Assembly: GCA_947497495.1 (NCBI GenBank)
Contig: CANMGT010000001.1
Span: forward strand, 620,001-684,000
From: an uncultured Lentibacter sp.
GTDB taxonomy: Bacteria; Pseudomonadota; Alphaproteobacteria; Rhodobacterales; Rhodobacteraceae
Length of the DNA stretch: 64,000 nt
Reading direction: 5' to 3'
Shown here: positions 1 to 10,355 of the stretch, one piece after another
Position numbering within the stretch: position 1 is the first letter of the stretch
Layout of the letters: each line of letters opens with the position of its first letter
Notes under the pieces: generated by a model
Database searches by the model: none
What the model saw: only the letters and a program-made list of their open reading frames with translations
What the model was told of the DNA's origin: nothing
Translations under genes and position numbers: made by a program

Positions 1-1
1 C

Positions 2-1870
2 CAGCGCTGGGACGCCGCCGCAAAGGCCTACTGGTATGACAAAAGTCAGGGCTCGCGCCTGATGCTCGACAGCTGGTATCGTGCCCTGCAACTTGCCGAT
101 GATGACACCCCCTTCGCCAGCCGCGCCAACCTTGAAAGTTACGGCTTCGCTTTTTGCGACCCCTCAAGCAAAGATCCGATAGGCTTCATCCTTGACAGCG
201 ACGCGGCCCGCGCGCCTGCAATCGGGCTAAACTGCGCAGCCTGTCACACGGGCGCGCTGTTCAAAGACGGGCAGGAATATACCGTGCATGGCGGTCAGGC
301 GATGATGGACTTGCAGAGCTTCACCCAAGATCTCTTTGCCTCTGCCGCCGCAACCTTTCGCGATGGTGGCCAGAACGCAGGGCCGAAGTGGGCCGCTTTT
401 GCAACTGCCGTGATCGGCGAAACACCGAGTAAGGAAGCCAGCGATAAGCTCTATCTGGAGCTGGCCGAATGGCTGCAGTATCGCAGCAAAATTCAAGCCA
501 GCATCGACGAAGGCGGCGCTTGGGGCCATGGCCGCCAAGACGCTGTGCAAGTTATCCTCAACACAATGGCAACGCTGTCTGGCCCGCGCGCCGACGACGT
601 GCTGCCAGCCTCGACAGCGCCTGTCTCGATCCCACATGTCTGGAATGCGCCTCGCTCAGAGCGCGTCCAGTGGAACGGCTCTGCTTTCAAGTCGCGTGAC
701 ATCGGCCTCGCGGGCGAACTCAGCGCAGGTGCGATCATTCGCAACATCTCGGAGGTGATAGGCGTCTTCGGTGAGATCACCCTGCCCGCCGACGATGCGC
801 TCGCCGACATCGCCTTCCCCGGTGTTGAAACATCGGTGCGGCTTGCCAATATCGTGCGCATGGAGCGCGCCCTCAATGTGCTGACCTCGCCCAAATGGCC
901 CGAGGCTTTCGGCGTGCTTGATACCAGCGGACAAGACTACCTCGCAGGCGAGGCGCTCTACGGCAAACACTGCGCCGCCTGTCACAGCGTGCTTGACGAC
1001 AGCAAGCCGCTCGAGCCGATCCTTGACGCCACGCAAAAGCCCATCAAACACGCGCCTTTTGTCCGTGTCATTCCCGCCTTCGAGATGGCTGGCAACACTG
1101 GAACCGCCGTGGGAACCGACCCTATGATGGCCTGCAACGCGCTGACCCACTCCTCGTGGACAGGCAAGTTTGAAGCCTTCACCAACACCTTTGAAGCCGT
1201 GCGCTCGTTCACGGCAAATGGCCTTGCCAAGACAAAGCTGACACGCTTTGAGCCCGGCACAGAAACCCTGCGCCTGATCGAAGATCTCTCTCTGAGGATC
1301 GTCTACGAGAAACGTGGTGAACTTGCCCAGCTCCAGCTTGACGACTTGGCGGGAACCTCGGCGATGCTGTTTTCGGCACTGGTGTCGGGCAATGTGCCCA
1401 CGAAGGGCGGTAACTGGATCATCGGGCAGAACGCAACCGAGGCCGACAGCCCGCGCCCCTCAACGCATCACCTGAGTACCGTCAAAGCCGTGCGCGAAGC
1501 CTGCGCCGAAATTATCGCCGAGCAAGTCAAGCGCGACCCGACGAGCGCCTTGCCTGCCTACAAGGCTGGCCCGCTGGCAGGTATCTTTGCCTCGGCGCCC
1601 TACTTTCACAACGGCTCGGTGCCAACGCTCTATGACGTTCTCTCGCCCGAAACGCGGCCCGACAGTTTCACAACCGGCGCTGTCAGTTTCAACACAGAGA
1701 AAGTCGGCCTCGGCCCAGCGCTTGAGAGTGGAAAAACCTCAACATTCAACGCGCGCAACGCCGACGGCAGCTTCATTCCCGGCAACGGAAACATGGGCCA
1801 CACCTTCCCCGCAGCGGGCCTAAGCGAGGCCGAGAAGCAACAGCTTTTGACCTACCTGAAAGGCTTATAG
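2..1870 (+). CDS. RoxA-like dihaem c-type cytochrome (5' end outside window)
   Basis: The reading frame is open from base 2, and the residues before the first ATG (base 62) continue plausibly as protein (WYDKSQGSRL), so the gene starts upstream of the window. Two CxxCH haem c sites are visible, CAACH at about 233-247 and CAACH at about 971-985. The spacing and the C-terminal part (ASAPYFHNGSVPTLYDVLSP) fit the RoxA-like/MauG-CcpA-related dihaem cytochrome family, whose members are periplasmic peroxidases or oxygenases. The substrate cannot be read from sequence. The stop overlaps the stop of the convergent LuxR-type gene by six bases, so there is no terminator between them. Confidence 0.8.
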   Translation, partial: QRWDAAAKAYWYDKSQGSRLMLDSWYRALQLADDDTPFASRANLESYGFAFCDPSSKDPIGFILDSDAARAPAIGLNCAACHTGALFKDGQEYTVHGGQAMMDLQSFTQDLFASAAATFRDGGQNAGPKWAAFATAVIGETPSKEASDKLYLELAEWLQYRSKIQASIDEGGAWGHGRQDAVQVILNTMATLSGPRADDVLPASTAPVSIPHVWNAPRSERVQWNGSAFKSRDIGLAGELSAGAIIRNISEVIGVFGEITLPADDALADIAFPGVETSVRLANIVRMERALNVLTSPKWPEAFGVLDTSGQDYLAGEALYGKHCAACHSVLDDSKPLEPILDATQKPIKHAPFVRVIPAFEMAGNTGTAVGTDPMMACNALTHSSWTGKFEAFTNTFEAVRSFTANGLAKTKLTRFEPGTETLRLIEDLSLRIVYEKRGELAQLQLDDLAGTSAMLFSALVSGNVPTKGGNWIIGQNATEADSPRPSTHHLSTVKAVREACAEIIAEQVKRDPTSALPAYKAGPLAGIFASAPYFHNGSVPTLYDVLSPETRPDSFTTGAVSFNTEKVGLGPALESGKTSTFNARNADGSFIPGNGNMGHTFPAAGLSEAEKQQLLTYLKGL

Positions 1871-3019
1871 CGCAAGGTTCGGGTAAAGCGCCGAAGAGGA
1901 CAGGCTCACAGCAACGCGCACCAGTTCGGTGCGATTGCGGCTGCCGGATTTACGCAGAAGCGCCTTAAGCTGCGAGTTCACTGTCTCGACAGTGCGGCCC
2001 CTGTCTTGCGCAATCTCCGCGTTGGTATGCCCACGCACGACCATCTCCAAAACCGACTTTTCAGAGGGCGACAGCGGGAAATATTTGGAAATCGCATCAG
2101 CATCCATGTCATGCGCCTGACGGCTGTCCAGAGCCGTCACGACATAGTTGTTGGCCCCCGCCTTGTCAGACTCCGCTTGCTGGGTGGTTGGCGATATTTC
2201 AAGAAACACGCCGAAATCAGTATCAGCCGTGGGCAGAAAAACCGCCTCTTTGCGAGGCCGCGCACCGCGCTTTCCGTGGGCATCCAGCCCCGCCAGCATC
2301 TGCCGCATCTCACTTGGCAGGCGGTTCGGGCTTAGCCCCTTCGCGTCGCGCGATAGCAAGTTGCACTGCTCGGCAATCCGCAAGAACTCGGGGTTCGCCG
2401 ACAGCAACTCGCGCCCCTGTGAGACAATCGCAACCCCGAAGGGCAAGCGATCCAGCACCGCCGACTTGGCCTCGATCTCCTGCTTCTGGCTGTGTAACAC
2501 CCGCCCGATAGACAGCGACTTCGCAACATGCGGCAAGATGGATTCAACCCAGAGCAACTTCTTGTCGCTGATCGGGCCACCCGCCTTGGTAAACTGCAAG
2601 GCAAACCTGTCCATCGACGATGTCTCTTTCGAGAGCAGCGCGCCGGCGCGATAGTGAATGCCCATCGCCATCATCGCTTGCACATTGGTCTGCGTTTCAA
2701 GCGCCTCGCGGCTGGGCGCCAAGGCATCACAGCGTATCAGGTTTACAGCGTCATCTGCCGTCGAGAGGCGCGCAAACTTGGCCTGGTCTGTGACCTCAAA
2801 ATCATTGTGCTTGCTCGAATAGTGCAGCGCAACATTCGGGTCATAGACCGACGAGCAGGTATACAGCCCGATGCGCTCGCCTTTAACAGTGTGACAGCTG
2901 TCAAAAATCATCCCGCCGTAGGCTCCCGCTTGCCCTGCAATATCCTGCAAAGTGTCAGCCCATTGCTCTGGCGACGCAGCGCAATCGTATATTCTTGCGA
3001 TCAATTCGCTGTCTTGCAT
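1865..3019 (-). CDS. LuxR-type helix-turn-helix transcriptional regulator
   Basis: A 384-residue protein. Its last 70 residues are a GerE/LuxR DNA-binding domain (LSPSEKSVLEMVVRGHTNAE, then the recognition helix TVETVNSQLKALLRKSG). The preceding 300 residues have no domain I can name. They do not look like an autoinducer-binding domain, and no LuxI homologue lies in the window, so quorum sensing is not implied. The ATG has only a weak upstream purine stretch. It is transcribed divergently from the subtilase gene at 3100, which it could regulate; that is inference from position only. Confidence 0.8.
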   Translation of the reverse strand: MQDSELIARIYDCAASPEQWADTLQDIAGQAGAYGGMIFDSCHTVKGERIGLYTCSSVYDPNVALHYSSKHNDFEVTDQAKFARLSTADDAVNLIRCDALAPSREALETQTNVQAMMAMGIHYRAGALLSKETSSMDRFALQFTKAGGPISDKKLLWVESILPHVAKSLSIGRVLHSQKQEIEAKSAVLDRLPFGVAIVSQGRELLSANPEFLRIAEQCNLLSRDAKGLSPNRLPSEMRQMLAGLDAHGKRGARPRKEAVFLPTADTDFGVFLEISPTTQQAESDKAGANNYVVTALDSRQAHDMDADAISKYFPLSPSEKSVLEMVVRGHTNAEIAQDRGRTVETVNSQLKALLRKSGSRNRTELVRVAVSLSSSALYPNLAL

Positions 3020-3099
3020 TTCGGTTACACCGTCTTTCGCGATAGCCGTTCAATACCGGCCAAAATTGACACTGGGTTAAAACACTGCATGCTTTACCC

Positions 3100-4551
3100 A
3101 TGAACACTAACAAGACGTCCCGTTGCTATGCAATAACAACCCTGATTTGTTGGCTTTTAGCAGGCTTCTCGCTGTGGTTCAGCACGCCCACACAAGCGCA
3201 AACGGCGCTGGAGCAGCAACTCAGCCAAGAGAATACTGCGCTGCGTGCAACGGTATCACAACTGCGCGCTGAACTTGCAGAAAGTAACTCGTGCCGACCG
3301 GGCCCCACGCAGCTAAAAGAGCCCCTTGCACCGACGCTGCTACGCAAGCTCTCGGTTGTCGCTGACGCACTGGCCGTCGCCCGCTACAATGGCGGTGCGC
3401 GTGAGGTCACCCTGCCCGACAGCCTGCTTCAAGCCGAGGTGCCGGGGCAATATATTCTCGTTCTCGCCGACGGCAGCCCGCCGCTGGGGGACGCCGCCAC
3501 TGTCGCCGCCGAATTTGGCCTGCCGCTACCGTCTGTCCGCTACGTTTATGAGCGCGTCGTCACGGGCTTTGCAGCCAATATGACAGAAGCCGACCGCGCG
3601 CGCCTTGAGGCCGATCCTCGCATCGCTCGCGTGGTGCGCGACGGCTATATCTTCGCAACGCAATCTGGCCAGTCGGGCAACTCACAAGCCAGCACCGCCC
3701 CGCAAACAAATGCCACCGTGCTCACAGCACTTGATGTGCCCGTCGATGTCTATGTGTTTGACAGCGGTATTCGTGCCGCACACATCGCGCTGCAAGGCCG
3801 CGTCGGCGCAGGCTTCACCAGCTTTCGCAACGGCATCGGCACAGAAGATTGCAACGGCCACGGAACCCACATCGCGGCCACGATCGGCGGGCGCGTCTAT
3901 GGCCAGACCGACCAAGCAAGGCTGATCTCAGTGAAGGTGCTCGACAACGCAAACTACGGCGATGTTTCGACGCTCGTGGCAGGTGTCGAGTGGGTGCTTG
4001 AGCAGCCAAGCCAACACCGCATCGTCAACATGAGCCTGACCCGCAAAGAGCTGAGCGCCCCGACAGACTCACTGCTTGATCTGGCTATCAACGCGCTGAT
4101 TGACGCCAATGTGCCTGTCATCGTGGCGGCGGGCAATTCGCGCTCTGACGCGCTTCATTTCTCGCCCGCACGCGTGCCCCGCGCGATCACGATTGGCGCG
4201 CTGGATGGCGACAAGATCGCACCCAGCTCCAACAGCGGCATCGGGGTTGATCTCTATACGCAGGGCGAAAACATACTCTCCGCCGCGATAGGAGACACCT
4301 GCGGACAAACGGCGATGTCAGGCACATCCATGGCCGCAGCCCGCGTCACGGGGCGCGCCTCGCAGTTTATGGCCAGCGGTGTGGCTGCACAAGACATCGA
4401 AGCTGCGCTCAAGGCCGCTTCCGAAACCGTGAAAACCGGAAATTTCGCAGGCGAAACAGAGCGTTACGTGCTTGACACAGGCGGCGCAGGCGAAGCAGAC
4501 AACCCGCTCTGCCCCGACGTTCCCGCGCTTCTGGCGCCGCCCTCAAAGTAG
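3100..4551 (+). CDS. secreted subtilisin-family (S8) serine protease with N-terminal coiled coil
   Basis: A 483-residue protein with a signal peptide ending near TPTQAQT. A predicted coiled-coil stretch follows (LEQQLSQENTALRATVSQL), then an I9-type propeptide-like domain (QYILVLADG to about residue 185). The catalytic domain has proteinase K-like motifs: Asp in VYVFDSGIR, His in CNGHGTHIAATIGG, oxyanion Asn in VAAGNS and Ser in SGTSMAAARVTG, so the triad is complete. A coiled coil between signal peptide and propeptide is not usual for the family. Export to the periplasm or outside the cell is expected. The LuxR-type gene is divergent, 80 bases upstream. Confidence 0.9.
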   Translation: MNTNKTSRCYAITTLICWLLAGFSLWFSTPTQAQTALEQQLSQENTALRATVSQLRAELAESNSCRPGPTQLKEPLAPTLLRKLSVVADALAVARYNGGAREVTLPDSLLQAEVPGQYILVLADGSPPLGDAATVAAEFGLPLPSVRYVYERVVTGFAANMTEADRARLEADPRIARVVRDGYIFATQSGQSGNSQASTAPQTNATVLTALDVPVDVYVFDSGIRAAHIALQGRVGAGFTSFRNGIGTEDCNGHGTHIAATIGGRVYGQTDQARLISVKVLDNANYGDVSTLVAGVEWVLEQPSQHRIVNMSLTRKELSAPTDSLLDLAINALIDANVPVIVAAGNSRSDALHFSPARVPRAITIGALDGDKIAPSSNSGIGVDLYTQGENILSAAIGDTCGQTAMSGTSMAAARVTGRASQFMASGVAAQDIEAALKAASETVKTGNFAGETERYVLDTGGAGEADNPLCPDVPALLAPPSK

Positions 4552-4554
4552 CGT

Positions 4555-5643
4555 TTAAACAACCACCTCTGAGGTAAAGTCGCCCCTCAGCGCGCATTCC
4601 AAAAGCTCGAGGTCTTCAGAGCACTCCGCATAGCGCGCCGCCATCTGCGGCGGGATGACAAAAGCATCGCCAGCCTCCAAGGCACGCGGCGCTTGCCCCT
4701 CTGCGTGCAACGTCATGGTGCCTTCCATCACAAAGGTGAAGTGGATATCCGCATCGGTGCGCGTCGCAGGTGGTGCGCCGCCCTCAAACCGCACAACCTG
4801 TATCCCCGCAACGCCCTTGGTGCCCTCGGCAATGCCGGTGTCGCGGCAGGTGAAGCCCGGCACGCGGAAGGGCTGCCAAGTGGCGCCGTCCTTCACGTGG
4901 TGCACAAAGCGCTGTCCCTGCCATTCGCGCGCAGGGTCGCCCTGCCCGTTGGGCAAGGTGAACGCATGGTCAATAGTTGTCACATGGTCAGCAGGAACGC
5001 CGATCTCGATCACCTCGATATCAGGCGAGGCATGGCACACGCGATGGCGGATTTCGGGCGGTTGGATCACGCAGTCGCCTGCGTGCAAGCGCATCATATC
5101 GCCCTGGTCCTCATAGAGGACATCAACCCAACCTTTGTAACAAAAGATCAGCTGAAACCCGACTGTGTGATAGTGCACCATGTCCGGCACATCGCCGCCG
5201 CAGGGCACGCGAATGTGGCTGGCAATAATCGCGCCGCCAAGCCGCGTGGGCAGCAAGTCGCGGTAGTTCATCCCCGCGCGCCCGATCACCCAAGGAGCAG
5301 AGTCGCGCAGGCGCCGCACGTCATACAGATGCTCGGTCTTGGGCAGCACCATCGGCGGATGCAACTCGGCGATCTCGACGCGCGTGCCGTTGGGCGCGGT
5401 AAGCTCGCGCGCGCCCTCGGCAAAGCCGTCAGGATCCTCCGTGAGAATGCGCAAAGTGCCCGCAGGCTCGCTTGCGCCCTTCTCGATCCGGAGGCGCAAG
5501 CCGTGGCCCGACAGCACAGCAACCCGTGGGTCATCGGCGGGGAAAATCTCGTCGAGCCGCATGCCGAGTACCTTGGTGTAAAACGGCAGATCGTCGCGCA
5601 ACTCATCCGTCGGCAGGCGGATCTCGGCGCGAATCTCGCTCAT
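4555..5643 (-). CDS. glyoxalase (VOC)-bicupin fusion protein
   Basis: A 362-residue protein. The N-terminal 110 residues resemble half of a vicinal-oxygen-chelate/glyoxalase domain (LPFYTKVLGMRLDEIFPADD). Two cupin modules follow: the first around HIRVPCGGDVPDMVHYHTVG with the second cupin motif near HAGDCVIQPPEIRH, the other around DIHFTFVMEGTMTLHAEG and LEAGDAFVIPP. His and Glu/His ligands in both cupins suggest a metal site. No reaction can be assigned; bicupins include ring-cleaving dioxygenases such as gentisate dioxygenase. The start overlaps the stop of the upstream GST gene by ATGA, so the two are probably cotranscribed. Confidence 0.75.
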   Translation of the reverse strand: MSEIRAEIRLPTDELRDDLPFYTKVLGMRLDEIFPADDPRVAVLSGHGLRLRIEKGASEPAGTLRILTEDPDGFAEGARELTAPNGTRVEIAELHPPMVLPKTEHLYDVRRLRDSAPWVIGRAGMNYRDLLPTRLGGAIIASHIRVPCGGDVPDMVHYHTVGFQLIFCYKGWVDVLYEDQGDMMRLHAGDCVIQPPEIRHRVCHASPDIEVIEIGVPADHVTTIDHAFTLPNGQGDPAREWQGQRFVHHVKDGATWQPFRVPGFTCRDTGIAEGTKGVAGIQVVRFEGGAPPATRTDADIHFTFVMEGTMTLHAEGQAPRALEAGDAFVIPPQMAARYAECSEDLELLECALRGDFTSEVVV

Positions 5644-6242
5644 GCCTTCGCTCGCTCACGCGTCGCTTTGAAGGCCTCACGCGCGCGAACGGCGCTGGCG
5701 TAGGCGTCAAGCTTGTCGCTACCATGCTCGAACTTCGCGCTGACTGCCCAGTTGAGGCAATGCACCAGCAGAAAGTCAGGGATGGTCATCTGCTCACCCA
5801 TCAGAAACGGCCCTTCGATCTTGTCAGCGATCCGTTGCGCGTTGCGCTTGAATTCCCATGCAAGCGAAGGCTTCACCGCAGGCACGCGCTTGTCTTCCGG
5901 CAAAATAAACCCGTGCCGCGCCGCCGTCCAAAGCACGGCATCAAGCTCGTCAAGCACCTGATGCATCAGCGCATCCTGCTTGGCGCGTTCAACCGTGCCC
6001 GCAGGGTAGGTAAACTGCCCGTGCTTGTCAGCAAGGTAAGTCATGATCGCGGCACTATCGGTGATCATGTCGTCACCTACCTTGAGAACAGGCACCTTGC
6101 CGCTCGGGTTCACAGCCATCGCCTCGGGGCTGCGGGGGTTTATACTGTGAAGGACAAACTCAAGGCCCATCTCCTCCAGCAGCCAGACAACCCGAAACGA
6201 GCGGTTGGACACCGCGCCATATACTTCATACATCTCATGCAC
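5640..6242 (-). CDS. glutathione S-transferase family protein
   Basis: A 200-residue protein with a thioredoxin-fold N-terminal domain (YEVYGAVSNRSFRVVWLLEE) containing the glutathione-site pattern GKVPVLKVGDDMITDSAAIM (cis-Pro after Val and the ESxAI-type DSAAI). An all-helical C-terminal domain follows (LMGEQMTIPDFLLVHCLNWA). Length is normal for bacterial GSTs. It is translationally coupled to the downstream glyoxalase-bicupin gene, which suggests a shared pathway for an electrophilic or aromatic intermediate; the substrate is unknown. Confidence 0.85.
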   Translation of the reverse strand: MHEMYEVYGAVSNRSFRVVWLLEEMGLEFVLHSINPRSPEAMAVNPSGKVPVLKVGDDMITDSAAIMTYLADKHGQFTYPAGTVERAKQDALMHQVLDELDAVLWTAARHGFILPEDKRVPAVKPSLAWEFKRNAQRIADKIEGPFLMGEQMTIPDFLLVHCLNWAVSAKFEHGSDKLDAYASAVRAREAFKATRERAKA

Positions 6243-6305
6243 TCCCTGTTTGAAGGCTACGAGACATCAAAGCTTGAAGTTGTTCAAGAGAATCCGCGCA
6301 AAAAC

Positions 6306-7331
6306 CTAGCGTCGCGCTAAAGCTGCGAGCCTGATAAGCGCGCGTTCCACCAGCGCCATCTGCGGTGCCGTCTGCCCAGCGCTGCGCAGTTGTAGGTCGG
6401 TGTCGATCAAAACGCTCAGGCCCTCTTCCAGCCGCCGCATGTCCCACCCCTGCGCTTGCTTAAGCATCCGGTCGCGGCGCGGGCCAAAAACGGGCGGGCG
6501 CAAACGCGAAATGCCCTGCGACGCGCCGCCAGGATCACTCTTGGCCGCATAGAGCGCCTTGAAGTGCCGCGTCGCGCCGATAACAAGCCCGACAGGCTGC
6601 ACGCCCTGCGCCTTGAGCTTGGTCAAAAGCGGCCCGATCTCGCCCATTTTGGCCTCGGCAACCACGTTCAAGACGTCGTCCAAAGCCGCCTCGGTGCTCA
6701 CGGGCGCGCAGGCTTCAATGTCGGCACTGCTCACTTCAGAACTGTCACCAAATTTGTAGAGCGACAGCTTCTCGACTGTCTGGCGTAAGTCTCCCGGCCC
6801 CAGCGCGCGCGACAGCGCCACAAGGTCGGTCATCGCATCGCGTGAGACACTGCCAAGCCCGCCCTCCGAGAGCATCACCTCGATCTCGGCCTGACTTGGC
6901 GGATCGTCGTAGATGCCGACAGCATAGGCGTTGTTATGCCCCTCAAAGGCCTTGCGGATTTTTGACGTCGCCTTGAGCTGTCCGGCGGTGACGATAATCT
7001 GCGCATCGCCCTCCGACCAGTCTTGCAGCGCGGCCAGAATGGCGGGCGCGGCTGTGTCGTTGGCGTCTTCCACAAAGGCCACACGTGGGCCGGGAAAAAA
7101 GCTCACGGCTTTGACAGCATCCAGCAGCCGCGCCGGATCTTTGCGCAACTCGGCACCGGGCATCCGCTCAAGCCGCATTTCCTCGTCGCCCTTGGGGCCG
7201 ATCAGCGCTTTGATAACCTCCTGCCGCTTGAGCGCGACGCGCATCGCGTCACTGCCATAGATCAACAGGCCAGTGCGCCTTGGGTCGGGTTTTTTGAAAT
7301 ACCCCGCCGCCTCGCGCGCCCCCAGTTTCAT
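6306..7331 (-). CDS. holA: DNA polymerase III subunit delta
   Basis: A 341-residue protein matching HolA in length and layout. It has an N-terminal region seen in alphaproteobacterial delta subunits (LLIYGSDAMRVALKRQEVIK), then a P-loop-like but non-ATPase domain and the C-terminal helical collar domain (ARHFKALYAAK, WDMRRLEEGLSVLIDTDLQLRS). It is part of the clamp loader that opens the beta clamp during replication. It overlaps the upstream lptE by ATGA, giving the leuS-lptE-holA order typical of alphaproteobacteria. Confidence 0.93.
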   Translation of the reverse strand: MKLGAREAAGYFKKPDPRRTGLLIYGSDAMRVALKRQEVIKALIGPKGDEEMRLERMPGAELRKDPARLLDAVKAVSFFPGPRVAFVEDANDTAAPAILAALQDWSEGDAQIIVTAGQLKATSKIRKAFEGHNNAYAVGIYDDPPSQAEIEVMLSEGGLGSVSRDAMTDLVALSRALGPGDLRQTVEKLSLYKFGDSSEVSSADIEACAPVSTEAALDDVLNVVAEAKMGEIGPLLTKLKAQGVQPVGLVIGATRHFKALYAAKSDPGGASQGISRLRPPVFGPRRDRMLKQAQGWDMRRLEEGLSVLIDTDLQLRSAGQTAPQMALVERALIRLAALARR

Positions 7332-7825
7332 GAGTTGCTGCTAAGTTTGGCGCTCATCAAACGGGTGATGATCTTGTCACCAAGTATCACCATCAGCCGC
7401 TCGCTCGCATCGCGTGTCGCGGCCTGTGTCGCGGCTGTGCTGCCCGTCGTCGAATAGCCCGTAAAGCTCTCGACAATCCCCGTCGTGACAACTTCACCGC
7501 TGCCCAGATCGCGCAGCGCATAGGTCGCTTTTCCAAGCAGGTTAAAGCGCGTCGCGACATTGTCTTTGGTGATCGCCATGCGCTCTTCATCAAGCTTGAT
7601 CGCCACAGACAGGCCAAAGCGCGGCGCGCTCGCGCGGCCCAGACGCTCTTCAAGGTGGCGCACCAGCAAGTAGCCTTCACGGTCACGCGGCGGATCAACC
7701 TCGACAGAATTGAGCAGCGCGCGCGCCTCGCCCTGAGGGCCATAAACAGGCGTGAAGCCGCAAGCGCTCAGGCTGCCCAAAGCGGCAGCCCCCAGCAAGA
7801 ATGACCGTCTCTTAAGCAACCACAT
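7328..7825 (-). CDS. lptE: LPS-assembly lipoprotein LptE
   Basis: A 165-residue lipoprotein with a signal sequence and lipobox LSAC (Cys about residue 22) followed by GFTPVYG, a hallmark of LptE. It plugs the LptD barrel and helps place lipopolysaccharide in the outer membrane. The start lies 14 bases inside the end of leuS, and the end overlaps holA by four bases, so all three genes form one translationally coupled operon. Confidence 0.9.
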   Translation of the reverse strand: MWLLKRRSFLLGAAALGSLSACGFTPVYGPQGEARALLNSVEVDPPRDREGYLLVRHLEERLGRASAPRFGLSVAIKLDEERMAITKDNVATRFNLLGKATYALRDLGSGEVVTTGIVESFTGYSTTGSTAATQAATRDASERLMVILGDKIITRLMSAKLSSNS

Positions 7826-10355
7826 TCACAATCCGCCCCGGCACAACGATCACCTTCTTAGGCGCGTTACCATCAAGCGCGCGCTGAACAGCATGCTCCG
7901 CAAGGGCAAGTTTTTCAACCTCGGCCTTGTCCATATCCTTGGGCACGGTGATCTCGGCACGGCGCTTGCCGTTCACTTGAATAGGCATTGTCACAGTGTC
8001 TTCCACCAGCATCGCCTCGTCGGCCACAGGCCATGGCGCGAGCGTGCAAAGGCCTTCGCCGCCTTGGTGTGCCCAGATATCTTCCGCCAAATGCGGTGTC
8101 ATCGGGCTCATCAGCTGCGCAAGAGTCATCACAGCTTGGCGCATCGCCGGTTTGCTTGCCTTGGCTTTTGAAACGGCATTGGTAAAGCCATAGAGCTTCG
8201 CAATCGCGGCATTGAAGCCAAAGCTTTCAACACCCAAAGTGACATCATGTATGGCTTTGTGCATCTCTTTGAGCAAAGCCTCGTCGCCATCTTGTGCGGG
8301 GCCATCTTCCATCTCGCCGATGCGGTCACATAAGCTCCAAACACGGCTCAAGTGTTTGTGCGCGGCTTCCGCGCCCGAGGCCGTCCACTCAACATCGCGC
8401 TCAGGCGGGCTGTCAGACAGCACAAACCAGCGCGCGGTGTCCGCACCGAAGGCTTGAATAATGCTGATCGGGTCAACCACGTTGTTCTTTGACTTTGACA
8501 TCTTGGCGGAGGGGATAACCTCGACCTCGCGCCCGTCGCTCAGAACGGCGCTGTCGCCCTTCAGTTCCACTTCCTCAGGGTAGTGGTAAACAGGCCGCCC
8601 ATCAGCACCCTCGGTTTTGTAAATCGCGTGCGTTACCATGCCCTGCGTGAACAGCGCGTCAAACGGCTCTTTCGCACTTTCCGGCAGGTGCCCGCAAACA
8701 TGCATCGCCCGCGCAAAGAAGCGTGCGTAAAGCAGGTGCAAAATCGCGTGCTCAACACCGCCGATATACTGGTCAACGTTCATCCAGTAGTCTGCGTCAG
8801 CCATGTTTGTCGGCGTCTCGGCCCGCGGCGCTGTGAAGCGTGCGAAATACCACGAGCTGTCCACAAAAGTGTCCATCGTGTCTGTCTCGCGCTTGGCAGG
8901 CTTGCCGCAAGACGGGCAGGCCACGTCACGCCATGTCGGGTGCCTGTCCAACGGGTTGCCGGGCTGATCAAAGCTCACATCATCGGGCAGCTCAATTGGC
9001 AGGTTTTCCTTCTTCTCGGGCACAACACCGCAGGTGTCACAGTGCACCACGGGAATGGGGCAGCCCCAGTAGCGCTGCCGCGAAAGCCCCCAGTCACGCA
9101 GGCGGAACTTTGTCACGCCCTCGCCAAGCCCCTTGCCTTCCATGAAGTCGATCGTCGCGTTGATAGCCTCTTCGCCCGTCGCCACATCAAGCCCTGCGAA
9201 GTGGTCAACCCAGCGCACTTTCTCTGTCTTGGCAGGCACGAAGGCCTCGCTCGTGACAGGCGCTTCGTTGTCCAAAGCAAAGAACGTGTCGATCACCGGC
9301 AAGTCATACTTGCGGCAAAAGTCCAAGTCGCGTTGGTCGTGCGCAGGGCAGGCAAAAATCGCGCCTGTGCCGTAGTCCATCAGGATAAAGTTCGCGATCC
9401 AGACAGGCAGCTCTGCGCCCGTCAGCGGATGCTTCACTTTGATGCCCGTGTCGTAGCCCAGCTTCTCGGCGGTCTCAATCGCTTCTTCCGTCGTGCCGCC
9501 CGCGCGCGCCTTGGCGAGGAAGGCATCAACCTCCGCATCGCCCTCCATCGCCTTCGCGATCGGGTGATCAGGCGAAACGCCCACAAAACTCGCGCCGTTC
9601 AGCGTGTCGGGGCGCGTGGTGTAAACGCTGATCGCCTCGCCGCCATCAACCCGCTCGAAGGCAAACTGCAAACCGCGGCTCTTACCGATCCAGTTTGCCT
9701 GCATCAGCTTCACTTTCGCAGGCCAGTTATCAAGTCCGTCCAAAGCGCCCAACAGCTCGTCCGCCATGTCTGTGATCTTGAAGAACCACTGCGTCAGCTC
9801 TTTACGCTCGACCAAAGCACCAGAGCGCCAGCCGCGCCCCTGCTCAACCTGTTCGTTGGCAAGCACTGTCATGTCGACAGGGTCCCAGTTCACAATCGCG
9901 TTCTTGCGATAGACGAGGCCCTTGTCGAGAAAATCAAGAAACAGTGACTGCTGCTGTCCGTAATACTCAGGGTCGCAGGTCGCGAACATGCGCGACCAAT
10001 CAAGCGACAGGCCCAGCGGCTTCATCTGCTCAACCATCTGGTCGATGTTGTCATATGTCCATGTCTTGGGGTGTCCGCCGATCGCCATCGCGGCATTCTC
10101 GGCAGGCATGCCGAAAGCGTCAAAGCCCATCGGGTGCAGCACGTTGTGACCAGTTGACAGCTTGTAGCGCGCGATAACATCGCCCATCGTGTAGTTGCGC
10201 ACGTGGCCCATGTGCAGCTTGCCCGACGGGTAAGGGAACATCTCAAGCACATAGTACTTGGGCTTGCCTTCGATGCGTTCAGCTTTGAACACCTCGGCTT
10301 TGTCCCATGCTTTTTGCCAGTTGGCTTCGATCTCGGCGGCGTTATAGCGGCTCAT
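7812..10355 (-). CDS. leuS: leucyl-tRNA synthetase
   Basis: An 847-residue class I aminoacyl-tRNA synthetase. The HIGH-type motif is [12 protein letters not shown] near the N terminus. The CP1 editing domain is present ([20 protein letters not shown]), the KMSKS loop is KMSKSKNNV, and the C-terminal anticodon-binding region ends in [15 protein letters not shown]. The frame is open for 50 codons further upstream, but ATG at 10355 ([19 protein letters not shown]) matches the family start and has GAAGAGA upstream. It is the first gene of the operon with lptE and holA. Confidence 0.96.
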   Translation of the reverse strand: MSRYNAAEIEANWQKAWDKAEVFKAERIEGKPKYYVLEMFPYPSGKLHMGHVRNYTMGDVIARYKLSTGHNVLHPMGFDAFGMPAENAAMAIGGHPKTWTYDNIDQMVEQMKPLGLSLDWSRMFATCDPEYYGQQQSLFLDFLDKGLVYRKNAIVNWDPVDMTVLANEQVEQGRGWRSGALVERKELTQWFFKITDMADELLGALDGLDNWPAKVKLMQANWIGKSRGLQFAFERVDGGEAISVYTTRPDTLNGASFVGVSPDHPIAKAMEGDAEVDAFLAKARAGGTTEEAIETAEKLGYDTGIKVKHPLTGAELPVWIANFILMDYGTGAIFACPAHDQRDLDFCRKYDLPVIDTFFALDNEAPVTSEAFVPAKTEKVRWVDHFAGLDVATGEEAINATIDFMEGKGLGEGVTKFRLRDWGLSRQRYWGCPIPVVHCDTCGVVPEKKENLPIELPDDVSFDQPGNPLDRHPTWRDVACPSCGKPAKRETDTMDTFVDSSWYFARFTAPRAETPTNMADADYWMNVDQYIGGVEHAILHLLYARFFARAMHVCGHLPESAKEPFDALFTQGMVTHAIYKTEGADGRPVYHYPEEVELKGDSAVLSDGREVEVIPSAKMSKSKNNVVDPISIIQAFGADTARWFVLSDSPPERDVEWTASGAEAAHKHLSRVWSLCDRIGEMEDGPAQDGDEALLKEMHKAIHDVTLGVESFGFNAAIAKLYGFTNAVSKAKASKPAMRQAVMTLAQLMSPMTPHLAEDIWAHQGGEGLCTLAPWPVADEAMLVEDTVTMPIQVNGKRRAEITVPKDMDKAEVEKLALAEHAVQRALDGNAPKKVIVVPGRIVNVVA

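Noticed and set aside
8583..9947. 454-codon plus-strand frame opposite leuS
   Set aside because: Antisense to a synthetase with all catalytic motifs; Arg/His-rich composition typical of shadow frames.
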